This document shows, piece after piece, positions 29,193 to 39,091 of a stretch of DNA of 64,000 nucleotides. Position numbers and translations under genes: made by a program. The notes under the pieces are model-generated. The model was not told the DNA's origin. It did no database searches and was given only the letters and a program-made list of their open reading frames with translations. This stretch comes from Draconibacterium mangrovi (GTDB taxonomy: Bacteria > Bacteroidota > Bacteroidia > Bacteroidales > Prolixibacteraceae), in the NCBI RefSeq assembly GCF_010586825.1, contig NZ_JAAAGB010000009.1:1-64000 (forward strand), given 5' to 3'. Within the stretch, counting starts at the first letter, position 1. Every line of letters starts with the position of its first letter.

Positions 29193-30336
29193 TTTAAAAA
29201 ATATAGACATCTCTTCCACACCTGGTTCAAATGATCAGGATGACAAGGAGTCCGGAAAGGATTTAAGTGCCCTGTTTAATACCCAAATCACTTTCACGAA
29301 AAAGAAATTTAGTGATGAGAAAAAGGAAGAGTTCTATTCTGAAATAGGAATGCTTCTATCATCAGGACTAGATATTCGAACAATCTTTCATCTAATGCTT
29401 GAAGAAAAAAAGGATGACAAACATTTTAAATTTTATAACTCCATTTACGATGATCTGGTGGAAGGTTATTATCTTTCCGAAGCGTTAAAACGAACAAACT
29501 ATATAACTCCACATGAATACTACAGTGTGAAAATTGGGGAAGAAAGCGGTCAGTTAAATTCTGTTTTAAAAGACCTGAATGACTACTTTACAAGGCGAAT
29601 TAAACAAAAACGTCAGTTGGTAAGTACATTTAGTTACCCGGTTATGATTATCGTTACCGCGGTTGTGGTTATCACGTTTATGCTTAACTACATTGTGCCG
29701 ATGTTTGAAGATGTTTTTAAAAGATTTAGCGGCGAACTTCCGGCAATTACCCGTTACATATTATCGGCCTCACAGTTTTTCAAATCCTATATTTTATTGT
29801 TTTTGTCGGTACTACTAATTCTTTCCGGTTTTATGTATGCAGTCCGAAAAACAGATCGGTTCCGACACCTGACATCTTCATTGGTTCTCAAGATTCCGAT
29901 GTTTGGAGCTCTCATAAACAAAATTTATCTGGCACGTTTTTGCCAAAGTATGTCCTTAATGTCTTCCGCCCGTATTCCACTAATCACTGCTTTGGAACTC
30001 ATGGAGAAGATTATTGGATTCTATCCTTTTGAGAAAGCAATGATTATGCTGGAAGACGATTTAATGAATGGGAAAACACTTCATGAAAGTATGCAGAAGT
30101 TTTCCTTTTTTGATATGAAGTTAATTTCGTTGACCAAAGTTGGTGAAGAAGTTAACCGGCTTGCAGATATATATTCCAAACTTAGCCAACAATATTCAGA
30201 AGAAGTGCAGCACAGAGTTGGTATACTAAATAGTATGATGGAGCCAATTCTTATTATTATCATTGGGCTGTTCGTTGCAGTAATCCTAATATCAATGTAT
30301 CTGCCGATGTTCCAGATGGGGAATAATTTCTTTTAG
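29182..30336 (+). CDS. gspF: GspF/PilC-like inner-membrane platform protein
   Basis: This 384-aa protein has two T2SSF domains: the first with EIGMLLSSGLDIRTIFHLML, the second with FCQSMSLMSSARIPLITALE. Three membrane segments lie at about residues 150-173, 205-222 and 355-380. The start is a TTG inside the previous gene's end. It is last in the plus-strand operon. Its stop lies only three bases from the stop of the convergent GspE gene. Confidence 0.9.
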   Translation: MNIDLKNIDISSTPGSNDQDDKESGKDLSALFNTQITFTKKKFSDEKKEEFYSEIGMLLSSGLDIRTIFHLMLEEKKDDKHFKFYNSIYDDLVEGYYLSEALKRTNYITPHEYYSVKIGEESGQLNSVLKDLNDYFTRRIKQKRQLVSTFSYPVMIIVTAVVVITFMLNYIVPMFEDVFKRFSGELPAITRYILSASQFFKSYILLFLSVLLILSGFMYAVRKTDRFRHLTSSLVLKIPMFGALINKIYLARFCQSMSLMSSARIPLITALELMEKIIGFYPFEKAMIMLEDDLMNGKTLHESMQKFSFFDMKLISLTKVGEEVNRLADIYSKLSQQYSEEVQHRVGILNSMMEPILIIIIGLFVAVILISMYLPMFQMGNNFF

Positions 30337-30339
30337 AAA

Positions 30340-31740
30340 CTATAACAGATAAGAATAAATTTCATCAAGCGAAGTATGACCATCTTTATATAACTCAATT
30401 GCAGCGTCTTTCAACAATCGAATTTTAATATCTGACTCCCGCTCCAATGCATTTTCTTTTATTAAACCAGACAGTTCTGATGTTACCGGTATTAACTCAT
30501 AAATTGCTTTTCGGCCAGAATAACCTGTAAACAGGCATTGTTCGCAACCCTGAGCTACATAATGTGTTCTGCTTTCAAACGGCAGTTTTACGGGCAAAAC
30601 TGTTTTATCAATATCTTCCTCTTGCTTACAATGCGGGCAAAGTAAACGAACCAAACGTTGCGCCATTGACAAATTTAAGGTATTGGCAACCAGGTAAGAA
30701 GGAATCCCCATATCCAATAAACGAGAAATGGTTCCCATTGCCGAATTTGTATGAATAGTAGAAAACACAAGGTGACCTGTTAATGCCGCCCTGATGGCCA
30801 TTTGTGCGGTCTCCTGATCTCGAATCTCACCAAGCATTATAATGTCAGGATCCTGACGTAGAAAAGTCCTTAATGCAGCTGCAAAGTTTAATCCAATGTC
30901 TTCCTTTACATGTACCTGGTTTATTCCGTCAATGGTATATTCCACCGGATCCTCAACCGTCATAATATTCACATTCTCGGTATTCAGATGCTTCAGACTT
31001 GCATAAAGGGTAGTTGTCTTACCTGATCCTGTCGGACCGCTAATCAAAACAATTCCATTTGGTTTTTGAATAGCCTCCAGATAAGTTTTTAGCTGCTCCG
31101 TAGAGAATCCCAGATCTTTAAGTGGAATATTGGCGGTATCTTTATTTAACAGACGTAATACCACCTTTTCACCGTATAAGGTGGGTAGAATAGATACACG
31201 AATATCGATTTTATCGTTTCCATCGCGAAAGAATATTCGCCCGTCTTGTGGTAATCTTTTTTCAGCAATATCAAGATGTGCCTGAATCTTCACTTTATTT
31301 ACCAGTGCCGGATATTTTCCTTTATCGAACTGATAGCGTTCCACCAGTTTCCCATCAATGCGAAACCGGATACGGCTTATTTCCTCAAACGCTTCAATAT
31401 GAATATCGCTTGAATTATGCATTTTGGCCTCTTTTATAATTTTAGGCAAAAAATCATCATAATTATTGCCAATATCTTCAACCAGGTCAACACTTTTGTT
31501 TTGCCTTAATGGATAAAATCTTACCAGAGCACGGTTCAGTTTTTCATGATCTTCCTCTTCAAGTGTAACCTCACTGCCTAAAAGTAATTGAAGTTCTTCC
31601 CGAATATATTCTTCATCATTCTCAGCATAAAATACTAATGAGTCAGCATTACCCGATTTGGGAACCACCTTGTAGTTCCAGGCTACTTGCGGAGTTATTA
31701 ATTCTATTAATTCTTTTCTAATAATTAAATCTGAAACCAT
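30340..31740 (-). CDS. gspE: GspE/PilB-like secretion ATPase
   Basis: This 466-aa hexameric ATPase drives pseudopilus assembly. Seen are Walker A GPTGSGKT (235-242), an Asp box around VEDPVEY, Walker B PDIIMLGEIRD (298-308), and the His box with STIHTNSA. Two cysteine pairs (C368/C371 and C399/C402) form the zinc-binding motif typical of GspE/PilB. A short N1-like domain leads the protein. The gene overlaps the prepilin peptidase gene upstream by 16 bases. Confidence 0.92.
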   Translation of the reverse strand: MVSDLIIRKELIELITPQVAWNYKVVPKSGNADSLVFYAENDEEYIREELQLLLGSEVTLEEEDHEKLNRALVRFYPLRQNKSVDLVEDIGNNYDDFLPKIIKEAKMHNSSDIHIEAFEEISRIRFRIDGKLVERYQFDKGKYPALVNKVKIQAHLDIAEKRLPQDGRIFFRDGNDKIDIRVSILPTLYGEKVVLRLLNKDTANIPLKDLGFSTEQLKTYLEAIQKPNGIVLISGPTGSGKTTTLYASLKHLNTENVNIMTVEDPVEYTIDGINQVHVKEDIGLNFAAALRTFLRQDPDIIMLGEIRDQETAQMAIRAALTGHLVFSTIHTNSAMGTISRLLDMGIPSYLVANTLNLSMAQRLVRLLCPHCKQEEDIDKTVLPVKLPFESRTHYVAQGCEQCLFTGYSGRKAIYELIPVTSELSGLIKENALERESDIKIRLLKDAAIELYKDGHTSLDEIYSYLL

Positions 31741-32243
31741 AAATAAATCCAGGAATCGTTATACAAATTAATAATATCGAAACTTGAGCCGATCACACAA
31801 AACAGAAGAGAAACAGCCCAATACCCGGCCAGGGGAATATTTGTAATTTTCTTTGTCAAAGCTACTGTGATAACACTACCAAGAATGCTAATCACTATTG
31901 TTGCAATAAAAAACAAAAGAAAATTAACCGGAGAGAAAACAAGTACCAAAGTAGGTAGCATTGCAAAATCACCTAAGCCTATTGAGTTTTTTAGTTTACC
32001 AAATGCACTGCCCGTATAACGTATAAAATAATATAAAGCAGCCCCAGCGGAAACCAAGAGTACCAAACAAACATTTACAAGAATATTTGTCCAGTTAAAT
32101 CCATCCGGGTGTTTACTTATAGTAAAAGTTATCGCTCCAACAAAAAGAACAATAAACCACCACCAATATACCGATCGGGAAGCAAAATCCTGCCAGGCAA
32201 TTGCAATAAGACTAATCAGAGAAAAACCAATACCGATTAACAT
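31725..32243 (-). CDS. gspO: Prepilin peptidase, A24 family
   Basis: This 172-aa protein of about six membrane segments has the two active-site aspartates of A24 peptidases: D18 in AWQDFASR and the GLGD motif in SIGLGDFAMLP. It cleaves the leader of the pseudopilins encoded here. The N-terminal methyltransferase domain of classical PilD/GspO is absent. It shares its start with the stop of the major pseudopilin gene. Confidence 0.88.
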   Translation of the reverse strand: MLIGIGFSLISLIAIAWQDFASRSVYWWWFIVLFVGAITFTISKHPDGFNWTNILVNVCLVLLVSAGAALYYFIRYTGSAFGKLKNSIGLGDFAMLPTLVLVFSPVNFLLFFIATIVISILGSVITVALTKKITNIPLAGYWAVSLLFCVIGSSFDIINLYNDSWIYLWFQI

Positions 32244-32641
32244 TAATCTTTTTTGATTTCTTTCAGGTTCTTTTCTTCATCAATTTCCCAGATGTTGTAA
32301 ATGCCATCTCCATCAAAATCGGAAACTGCTGTTGCTCTTGCTTTAAAAGCCCCTGCACTGGCCTCAATAATCTCAATCCGGTAGTTGGCAGTTCCACCAT
32401 CAGAAACCAGTTTCTCGTGTTCAAAACCAATTGCATCCAGTTCGTTCGAGTATTTGGAGTACATATAAAAATAGCTTTTCTCCATATTATACAAATGCCC
32501 CAGCTGCATTTGGGCCTCTGTACTTTTTGCTTTTGAAATTAAGGGCATTAAATTAGGCAGAGCGATTAACACCAAAATACCAATAATTGCTAATACAACT
32601 AACAACTCTGATAGTGTAAATGCGTTTAGACGTTTATTCAT
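32243..32641 (-). CDS. gspG: Major pseudopilin (GspG-like)
   Basis: This 132-aa protein has the signal NAFTLSELLVVLAIIGILVL (cleavage A/F, Glu5) and a helix ending in MPLISKAKSTEAQMQLGHLY. The C-terminus has DFDGDGIYNIWEID, a calcium-binding loop placed as in GspG. It starts the minus-strand three-gene unit G-O-E. I find no strong promoter match in the ~110 bases upstream. Confidence 0.85.
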   Translation of the reverse strand: MNKRLNAFTLSELLVVLAIIGILVLIALPNLMPLISKAKSTEAQMQLGHLYNMEKSYFYMYSKYSNELDAIGFEHEKLVSDGGTANYRIEIIEASAGAFKARATAVSDFDGDGIYNIWEIDEEKNLKEIKKD

Positions 32642-32753
32642 AATTATGGCTTATAAATTGATTTTAAAGATAATTATTTTGGGCTATATTGGAAGATATT
32701 TGACCATAAAAATTGACTGAAAATCTCTGAAAATTAATTGGGACATCCGGTAA

Positions 32754-33007
32754 GATATTATCTGGAAGTATGAACGTGGGGAGATGCCCCCGTCACGTGA
32801 TGCTGCTACAAAAATAGCAATGATTCTAAATACTATTGTTGGCTATTTGCTTGGGAAACGGAACAATAAAATTATTTAAAAGACCCAGACATGCTTACAC
32901 GCCTCAATGAGATTGAAAAAATGGACGAGACCGATAAAGGGCATATCCTTTCTGTTTTCAATGGTTTTATTAAATCTATTAAGCTTAAAAATATTGCTGC
33001 TCTATAA
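32754..33007 (+). pseudogene. Frameshifted XRE-family regulator remnant at the end of RHS operon 3
   Basis: The first part (IIWKYERGEMPPSRDAATKI) is the end of an XRE helix-turn-helix. A stop and frame change follow near 32876. Another frame then gives DPDMLTRLNEIEKMDETDKG to a stop at 33007, the usual XRE tail. Upstream the frame is closed by a stop, so the first HTH helices are missing. It faces the terminator of RHS operon 3. Confidence 0.7.
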
Positions 33008-33011
33008 AGCA

Positions 33012-33040
33012 AAACGCCCGGCGATGCCGGGCGTTTCTCT
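33012..33040 (-). terminator. Terminator at the end of RHS operon 3
   Basis: Perfect 11-bp stem AAACGCCCGGC/GCCGGGCGTTT with a 3-base loop, able to act on both strands. It separates the convergent XRE remnant and the last RHS operon 3 gene. Confidence 0.8.
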
Positions 33041-33055
33041 TATCGAGAATAACTT

Positions 33056-33592
33056 TTATCGTTTTAGTTCTGAGGGAGCCAAAGGAGGAGGAGGAGGAGG
33101 TGCAATCAATTTATTATCAATTAATGTGTCAACTGCTTCACCTTTTTCAAAACGAATCCTTTTATCTAAACCTCCATGATATGTATAAAATTCCCATATA
33201 CTATCTTGCTTCCCATTTAAGAAGTAGCCTATATTTTGAACTTCACCATTATCAAAATATACGGTTCGTTTTCCCTCAAACTCATTGTTCACCATTTGAC
33301 TTTCAAATTTCAAATTCCCATTCTCATGGAATAATAAAAATGGTCCTTGTAATTCTCCAGCCACATAAAATTGGACGGTTTTAATCACTTTGTTAGGATA
33401 ATATTCAATCCATAGGCCATTCATTATGGAATCATCCAACATGCCAAGTTCTGTAATTCCGTCATTCTCATTTGTTTGGTTTATGAAAGATATACTACTA
33501 CTATTGTCAACTTCATTATGACACGCTATTGATGACATAAGAATAATTACAACAAGAAATTTACCTATTGTATTTCTCAACTTGCTTTTCAT
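33056..33592 (-). CDS. Putative immunity lipoprotein (YwqK/MORN-like) for orphan RHS tip 3
   Basis: Starting from the ATG at 33592, this 178-aa protein has a lipoprotein signal with lipobox MSSIAC. It then has hairpin repeats of the YwqK type: [38 protein letters not shown] and [20 protein letters not shown]. It ends with a proline run. The longer frame from 33637 would put extra lysine-rich residues before the signal peptide, so I prefer 33592. It overlaps the end of the orphan tip gene, a typical immunity arrangement. Location would be the periplasm or outer membrane. Confidence 0.65.
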   Translation of the reverse strand: MKSKLRNTIGKFLVVIILMSSIACHNEVDNSSSISFINQTNENDGITELGMLDDSIMNGLWIEYYPNKVIKTVQFYVAGELQGPFLLFHENGNLKFESQMVNNEFEGKRTVYFDNGEVQNIGYFLNGKQDSIWEFYTYHGGLDKRIRFEKGEAVDTLIDNKLIAPPPPPPLAPSELKR

Positions 33593-34286
33593 ATTCATCT
33601 TTATAATTTTTGTCACCCGTTTTTTTGCTAAGTTCATTGGTCATGCTTTCAAACTTCTTGACATTGCCTTTTCCCAATTCTTTATGGTCAGGAGATGCAC
33701 TACTGCTGACATTTACCATAGTACTAATAAGGTCTTTTTCGGTAGCATTCCCACTACTGATTTTATTGTCTAACTCTGTTAGCCTGTCTGCATCCTTGTC
33801 TGCATGAACAAAACTTTCATGCCCTAACACAACAGTTGCTTCTTTTTCCTCTAAATTAGAATTTAGCTGAATAACTTGTTTAACGCCCTCGCCAGCTGCT
33901 TCATGCATTTCAGATTTTGATAAGGTATTAGTTTCTTTGAAAGTTCCTTTTTTAAAGGTTCTATTTAAACCTTTTGCACCGAGGTTATCAGTCGTGGAAA
34001 TCTGCAGTAAATCTTTTGAGCGGTCGCCTGATTTATCCCAAGAGTAAGACTTACCTCCAACAACCAATTTATCACCAGCATTCATATATCTACCAACAAA
34101 GGTTCTTCCTTCTTTCGTTGAAAGCATTTTTTGCAATGAACCTTGATGATTTTTTGATAGATAAGAAACATCTACCTCATTTCCATCAGGGTCAATAAAT
34201 ACAATAGGGTTATTAAGTGCATAAGTATAAGGAGAAGTTCCATAATACTTTTCAGCTTTGTTATCGATTACGTGCCACCTCCCCAA
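33561..34286 (-). CDS. Orphan RHS C-terminal tip 2 (at operon 3; no proper start codon)
   Basis: The frame begins in the RHS core. Upstream of [20 protein letters not shown] the same frame reads [11 protein letters not shown] and then reaches a stop at about 34330. There is no ATG, only the TTG of ELGRWH. After the core end ([10 protein letters not shown]) is a tip of about 200 aa containing [18 protein letters not shown], where HESFVH resembles a metal-binding pair. The same HESF-x-H pattern is seen in RHS-B3. Function is unknown but a peptidase-like toxin is possible. Confidence 0.7.
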   Translation of the reverse strand: MGRWHVIDNKAEKYYGTSPYTYALNNPIVFIDPDGNEVDVSYLSKNHQGSLQKMLSTKEGRTFVGRYMNAGDKLVVGGKSYSWDKSGDRSKDLLQISTTDNLGAKGLNRTFKKGTFKETNTLSKSEMHEAAGEGVKQVIQLNSNLEEKEATVVLGHESFVHADKDADRLTELDNKISSGNATEKDLISTMVNVSSSASPDHKELGKGNVKKFESMTNELSKKTGDKNYKDEYEKQVEKYNR

Positions 34287-34354
34287 CTCCGGGTCATAAA
34301 ACCTAGCCCCGTAATCATGACACTTAAGTTACACCACCGTTGTAATAAAACACA

Positions 34355-34546
34355 TCATAGAACGTTTTTGCCTAATTTACTACGATAATCGCTCATCATA
34401 GTAAATCCATTATATTTGATTTTATTATGATGGGAATAAAAACAAAATCCTTTCTTTTTAAAGAACAAACCTTTTAATACTTCTGCATTTAAATTCCAAA
34501 AGAACCATGTCAAAATCAAAAATAATAATATTAGTAAAACAATCAT
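34355..34546 (-). CDS. Small membrane protein of 63 aa, unknown
   Basis: It starts with a membrane helix (MIVLLILLFLILTWFFW) followed by a basic tail. A decayed copy is seen at 2985-3195 in the same relative place, before an orphan tip. It may be a remnant of a former immunity gene or part of the recombination module. Weakly supported as a real gene. Confidence 0.35.
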   Translation of the reverse strand: MIVLLILLFLILTWFFWNLNAEVLKGLFFKKKGFCFYSHHNKIKYNGFTMMSDYRSKLGKNVL

Positions 34547-34556
34547 ATCAACAGTA

Positions 34557-34582
34557 AAAGCCCGGCAATTTTACCGGGTTTT
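34557..34582 (-). terminator. Hairpin after the lipoprotein gene of RHS operon 3
   Basis: CCCGG/CCGGG stem extended by A-T pairs, with AAAA on one side and TTTT on the other. On the minus strand the sequence ends in CTTTTA, so termination is plausible. It matches in place the hairpin at 3201-3221. Confidence 0.55.
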
Positions 34583-34600
34583 CTCATAATATCTCAATAA

Positions 34601-35176
34601 TTAATCTTGTTCAACAGCTGACTCAGAGACTAATGTTTCTGAACCTTTAAATTTGTTATTAGAATAATATTCCTTTCTAATTGTTACTTTTCTTTCTGGG
34701 TCAAAATATAGCCGATAGTCCATGTAGTCTTCACCCGCAGAAGCGGGATTATATTTCAAATCATATATATAGCACTTATCGATTTTTATACCATTCATGA
34801 CTGTGTCTATAGCAATATTTAATACCTGAACAGTAAGACTATCATGATAATCTTTCTCATATTGTGTTTTCCACTTTTCGTCCTTTTGGGCATCAAGTTT
34901 TAATCTCACGATACCGTACAACAAATAATCATTATTGGAATAAGGTTCTTTTGACAAGTAACTGTAATGGCTTATATCCTTAATCAGAAAATTACTATCC
35001 AAATCAAAATAATGATATTTTAAAACGGTATCTTGGTTTATTTCAAGCACCAAAGAACTGTAGCTATTCTCACTTTTATAGCTAATTTCTTGGACGAAAT
35101 CATACTTCATCTTTTTCGGAAAATGATTTGTGCAAGAAGTCACCATAAAAAGTATTACAAAAAATGAAATCCTCAT
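34601..35176 (-). CDS. Putative immunity lipoprotein of RHS operon 3
   Basis: This 191-aa lipoprotein (lipobox FMVTSC) has a mixed alpha/beta body and no family I recognise. Its ATG overlaps the stop of RHS-B3, just as the CPBP gene overlaps RHS-B1, so translation is coupled. As a periplasmic or outer-membrane lipoprotein it could guard the envelope against the RHS-B3 tip. Role from position only. Confidence 0.55.
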   Translation of the reverse strand: MRISFFVILFMVTSCTNHFPKKMKYDFVQEISYKSENSYSSLVLEINQDTVLKYHYFDLDSNFLIKDISHYSYLSKEPYSNNDYLLYGIVRLKLDAQKDEKWKTQYEKDYHDSLTVQVLNIAIDTVMNGIKIDKCYIYDLKYNPASAGEDYMDYRLYFDPERKVTIRKEYYSNNKFKGSETLVSESAVEQD

Positions 35177-38100
35177 TATTTAAATTGTTTTTGAAGTTCT
35201 TCAAACATTTTCTCGGCATCATCCCCCGTATAACGTCTCACATTTTCATTCCCATTATTCACCAAGTCATTGACATAATTATTAATTGCCTTCATAAGCA
35301 CTCCTCTTTCCTTGGAAGACGCTCCTTGAAGTAGTTGTCCAATATATGTATTGTATGTCCCTTTTTCTCCCTTCAAAAATTTAACGTGGTCTAATTCCCC
35401 ACCTGAAGTATAACTTCCATCTTTCATCTCAATATCTCCTTCATAACCGCCTATCATCTTGAGTCTCCAAGCTATAAATTCATTAGAATTTTCACCAAAA
35501 GTTGAAAGGACACTTGAAGCATCACTTATTTTTCTAAGATTGTGAATAAATGACTCATGACCAAAAATTTGAGCGCCAACAATTGACGTTAAACTTTTAC
35601 TAGAAATTTTTACACTATAAACAAGTTGAAGATTATCACTAATATCTTCTGCTGTTATAGCGTTAATTGGCATATATTTAGCATCTCGCATAAATCCCAT
35701 ATTCGCTCCACCTGTATCATCCATGATATTTGCGTCGCCCTTTGTTCTATAAATATGATTTTTCATACCTCCTGTCTCAAACATGGCTCGCAAGGCTTGG
35801 CCTTCTCCGGTATTCATCGCAAGTCTATATGCATGCGACTGTTTTACGGCATTAGAAGGTTTCCAAATTTTTCCATCAGGGTCTATCAAATTAATTGGAT
35901 TATCTCCTACATATGCATACGGGGAGATATTAACATATTTTTCAGCCATCGGGTCAACCACATGCCATCTCCCCAGCTGCGGGTCATAGAACCTGGCTCC
36001 GTAATCATAATTCTCAAAGAACTCGTTCTGTAATTCTTTACCGTTGTATAGGTACTTATTTTTATCCAGATTGTTCTCCGAGAACAGACTTCCAAACGGG
36101 TAATACTCTATTACCTGCTCTACCGTTGGTGTTGAGCCACTGTAGCTAACTACCATACGAGTACTTCCCAAATGATCTTTCAGGTTGTAATGGTATTTAC
36201 CATTGCTCACAAGGTAGTAGCCTTCACTGGTCAGAACACGGTCCAGTGTGCCGTCCTGATATATAAAACTGCCATAATACTCCATTGTACTTGTGCCACC
36301 GGTTACTGCTGTTTTACTCCATTTTGTGCCTGCTGCATCATATTCGTACTGCGCATATGATGCCCCCAGAGTATATTTCTTTGGTAAATCAATCTCATCA
36401 AAATACTGAATCGTAATTCCCCTCAGGTTATCGGTGGTTGCATTCCCGTTATCATCGTACCCAAAAGTTTTGCCACTTATGGAACCTCCGCTGTAGGTTC
36501 CGCTTAATGATGACAATTGGTTTCCTGCATAACTGTAAGTAAGGCTTTCTTTTGTTCCTCCCGATGAGTTCTTTCTGCTTAATGATGTGATATTTCCGTT
36601 CCTGTCGTAACCAACTGTTGAAACATCGTAATAAGACTGGTCCGTTACATTCCCGATTGACGTTAACGAACCATAATCTCCTTTGGTCAGGCGATTTAGC
36701 CCATCGTAACGAAAAGCATAAGCTGCTCGCTTAGTACTGTTGTTTCGCCAACGGATTCCACTTATATTTCCGTTGTGCTGGGCAAATTCATCCAAATTTA
36801 CCAGTTCCCCGGGTGAATTATAGTATAATTCTTCAGCAAAATACTTGGTACTTGAATAACTGGCATCCGGATCATTGATTTTGGTTAACCATCCTCGTAC
36901 GTTATAGGTATAATCAATATCCTGGTAAGTGTTATGCAACTCTTTCTTTTGTAACCTACCTATCTCATCGTAGGTGTTTTGGGCAATGGTTACAAAACCT
37001 GCCCCGTTGTAGCTGTGCTCAACCTTGGTAGGACGCCCCATATGGTCGTAACTGTATTTCTCCTCGGTTGTTTTGGCCGTTGCTCCGCTTGTCTTTTTAT
37101 GGTAAACCTGCTGTTTTATCGGCTGGTTCGTAAAATTGTAAGCTGTTGACGTGCGGTTATATCCTCCATCAGGATTACTTTGGTATTGCTGAATCAGATG
37201 CCCAAACTTATCGTAGTAGTTTACAGTGGTTAACCATGTACTGGTACCAAGTACTTTGCTTTTTACTCCGGTAACCAAACCAGTTACATTACCGGTTTGA
37301 CTATGGTCGGTATATACACTGCTGTAGCTGTATGGTGCTCCCCAGCTGTAATTATCGTAATAGGTTGCAGAAATATATTTACTCTCATCCGATATACGCG
37401 GATAGGCATTATTGGTATAGCCCAAAACTGTTGAACCGGCTGATTCATACATTACACTTTCGGAATTAACTGCCGACTGAAGTGTACTGCGAGTGCTCCC
37501 CGTCTCGTATTTTCCTGAAAGAATAGCACGGTTAAGTAAATCATATTTTGTGAAAACCCAATAACCGGCCGTTCTTTGTGTAGAAGTCTGCGTCAAAACA
37601 AGCCGGTCTCGTTTGTCGTAAACCAGGTATTCCCATCCAGCCCCGGGGAGTTTCTTTTCTATCAGTCTCCCACGTCCGTCGTATTTATACTGGTAACACA
37701 ACTGGCTTAGTTCTGTTGAAGATACTAATTCATCTTCAACAGCTTTAGGAGGAAGAACAAATCGCAAACGGTTATAATCATCATATACATAATAAGTTTG
37801 GTGTTCTGTACTGCCATCCCAGCTCTTCTTTAATACTACATTCCCCTGTTTATCAGTAAATTCTTCTGTACGGGTGGATGAAGTAGTCAGGTTGTTCTCA
37901 TCCCACAAAGTACTTTTAAAAAGACTTCCGGCTGCATAGTCCGTTCCCTTTGATAATCCATCGCTGCTGTTCACATAAAAATATTCTACCTCGTTGGCAA
38001 TATTAGTCCCTTGTTTAAACTTTTGCTCATGGTTGGAACCGTTTCGCCAGTTATTACCAGGCATAGCTTGCTTCTCAACACGGTTTAACGGAGATGGCTC

Positions 38101-39003
38101 ATAGACAGTTTGACTGTAAGCAAAATCATCATCTGTTCCCCCGTAATAGTTATACCAATTTGAAGGACTCTCGGGGGCAGCATCATATCCTCCGTTATTG
38201 GCTGATGCAAATGGCAAATATTGCTTCTCTTCACGACCAAAGTCATCGTAGACTACAGAGGTAATAATATCTTTGCTTGCATCGCCAGATCCTTTGTACA
38301 GATTTGTTTGATCCGGGCGGCCAAGGCCATCAAGATACTGAATCTGGTAAACAGTTTCCCCACCTGTACCATTCTCTGTGCGGGGTGTCGCAGTCAAAAT
38401 ATAATTCTGATCCGATGAAGGTGACGGTGCTCCTGCAGAAGGAGTTGTACCTTCAGCTGTCATTATTACCTCATCCAAAGCCACATCTCCAGCATAAGTT
38501 GTTCCACTGGTATAATAAAACCTGATCAACAGGTTTTGACCACAATAACTATCCAGGTTTTTCGTGTAAGACAGCCACAAGTTCCCCTGGTCCCCGGAAA
38601 GTGACCATACGGTACCCCAGCTGGAACCGCCGTTGGTACTAGTCTGAAGCTGGAGTGTTCCCATACCTGCCCCGTACATGTGGTATTTAAAAGTTAGTGA
38701 AGCACTCGTTTTACCCGCTAATTTGTAAATAGGGCTAAGCAGAATCGCGGTTTTAGACGGGTAGTTGGGACTCGAGGTCTCAACGTAATAATAATAAGTA
38801 CCTGCATAAGCCGATGATGGCCCGGTTGAACCGGAAGGGGTACTTCCACTGCGTTTTGTCCAGTCAAGGTCGTCACCTGTGGTGTTTATCCAGCTGCTTG
38901 TTCCCTCAAATCCTTCGCTGTGAGGTAAAGTTGCGACCTGTGCATGTAACTGCAAACTGATTAAACTTATTAATAAAAGCTTAATTATTTTATGATATTT
39001 CAT
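35176..39003 (-). CDS. RHS-B3: MAM + DUF6443/RHS protein with variable tip
   Basis: This 1275-aa protein has a signal peptide (to about LQLHAQ). A MAM-type domain (~residues 28-185; [20 protein letters not shown], later [12 protein letters not shown]) is absent from B1 and B2. The DUF6443 region ([20 protein letters not shown]), YD repeats and an RHS core ending [16 protein letters not shown] and LIDPDGK follow. The ~234-aa tip has [11 protein letters not shown], a pattern shared with orphan tip 2. The MAM domain may help surface adhesion. The core is alike to B1 and B2 but more diverged after TKINDPDAS. Confidence 0.85.
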   Translation of the reverse strand: MKYHKIIKLLLISLISLQLHAQVATLPHSEGFEGTSSWINTTGDDLDWTKRSGSTPSGSTGPSSAYAGTYYYYVETSSPNYPSKTAILLSPIYKLAGKTSASLTFKYHMYGAGMGTLQLQTSTNGGSSWGTVWSLSGDQGNLWLSYTKNLDSYCGQNLLIRFYYTSGTTYAGDVALDEVIMTAEGTTPSAGAPSPSSDQNYILTATPRTENGTGGETVYQIQYLDGLGRPDQTNLYKGSGDASKDIITSVVYDDFGREEKQYLPFASANNGGYDAAPESPSNWYNYYGGTDDDFAYSQTVYEPSPLNRVEKQAMPGNNWRNGSNHEQKFKQGTNIANEVEYFYVNSSDGLSKGTDYAAGSLFKSTLWDENNLTTSSTRTEEFTDKQGNVVLKKSWDGSTEHQTYYVYDDYNRLRFVLPPKAVEDELVSSTELSQLCYQYKYDGRGRLIEKKLPGAGWEYLVYDKRDRLVLTQTSTQRTAGYWVFTKYDLLNRAILSGKYETGSTRSTLQSAVNSESVMYESAGSTVLGYTNNAYPRISDESKYISATYYDNYSWGAPYSYSSVYTDHSQTGNVTGLVTGVKSKVLGTSTWLTTVNYYDKFGHLIQQYQSNPDGGYNRTSTAYNFTNQPIKQQVYHKKTSGATAKTTEEKYSYDHMGRPTKVEHSYNGAGFVTIAQNTYDEIGRLQKKELHNTYQDIDYTYNVRGWLTKINDPDASYSSTKYFAEELYYNSPGELVNLDEFAQHNGNISGIRWRNNSTKRAAYAFRYDGLNRLTKGDYGSLTSIGNVTDQSYYDVSTVGYDRNGNITSLSRKNSSGGTKESLTYSYAGNQLSSLSGTYSGGSISGKTFGYDDNGNATTDNLRGITIQYFDEIDLPKKYTLGASYAQYEYDAAGTKWSKTAVTGGTSTMEYYGSFIYQDGTLDRVLTSEGYYLVSNGKYHYNLKDHLGSTRMVVSYSGSTPTVEQVIEYYPFGSLFSENNLDKNKYLYNGKELQNEFFENYDYGARFYDPQLGRWHVVDPMAEKYVNISPYAYVGDNPINLIDPDGKIWKPSNAVKQSHAYRLAMNTGEGQALRAMFETGGMKNHIYRTKGDANIMDDTGGANMGFMRDAKYMPINAITAEDISDNLQLVYSVKISSKSLTSIVGAQIFGHESFIHNLRKISDASSVLSTFGENSNEFIAWRLKMIGGYEGDIEMKDGSYTSGGELDHVKFLKGEKGTYNTYIGQLLQGASSKERGVLMKAINNYVNDLVNNGNENVRRYTGDDAEKMFEELQKQFK

Positions 39004-39091
39004 TTGTTCTTGATTTGAATTCGGGTTAATTCTTTTAAAATAACTTCTCCTGATCTTTTCAGATTACGTAAACATTAACTTCAATTTATAT

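Noticed and set aside
19956-32641. Secretion cluster as a type IVa pilus for twitching
   Set aside because: No PilT retraction ATPase, PilM is not separate and K-I-J-like tip genes are present; T2SS-like is a better label, although a pilus cannot be fully excluded.
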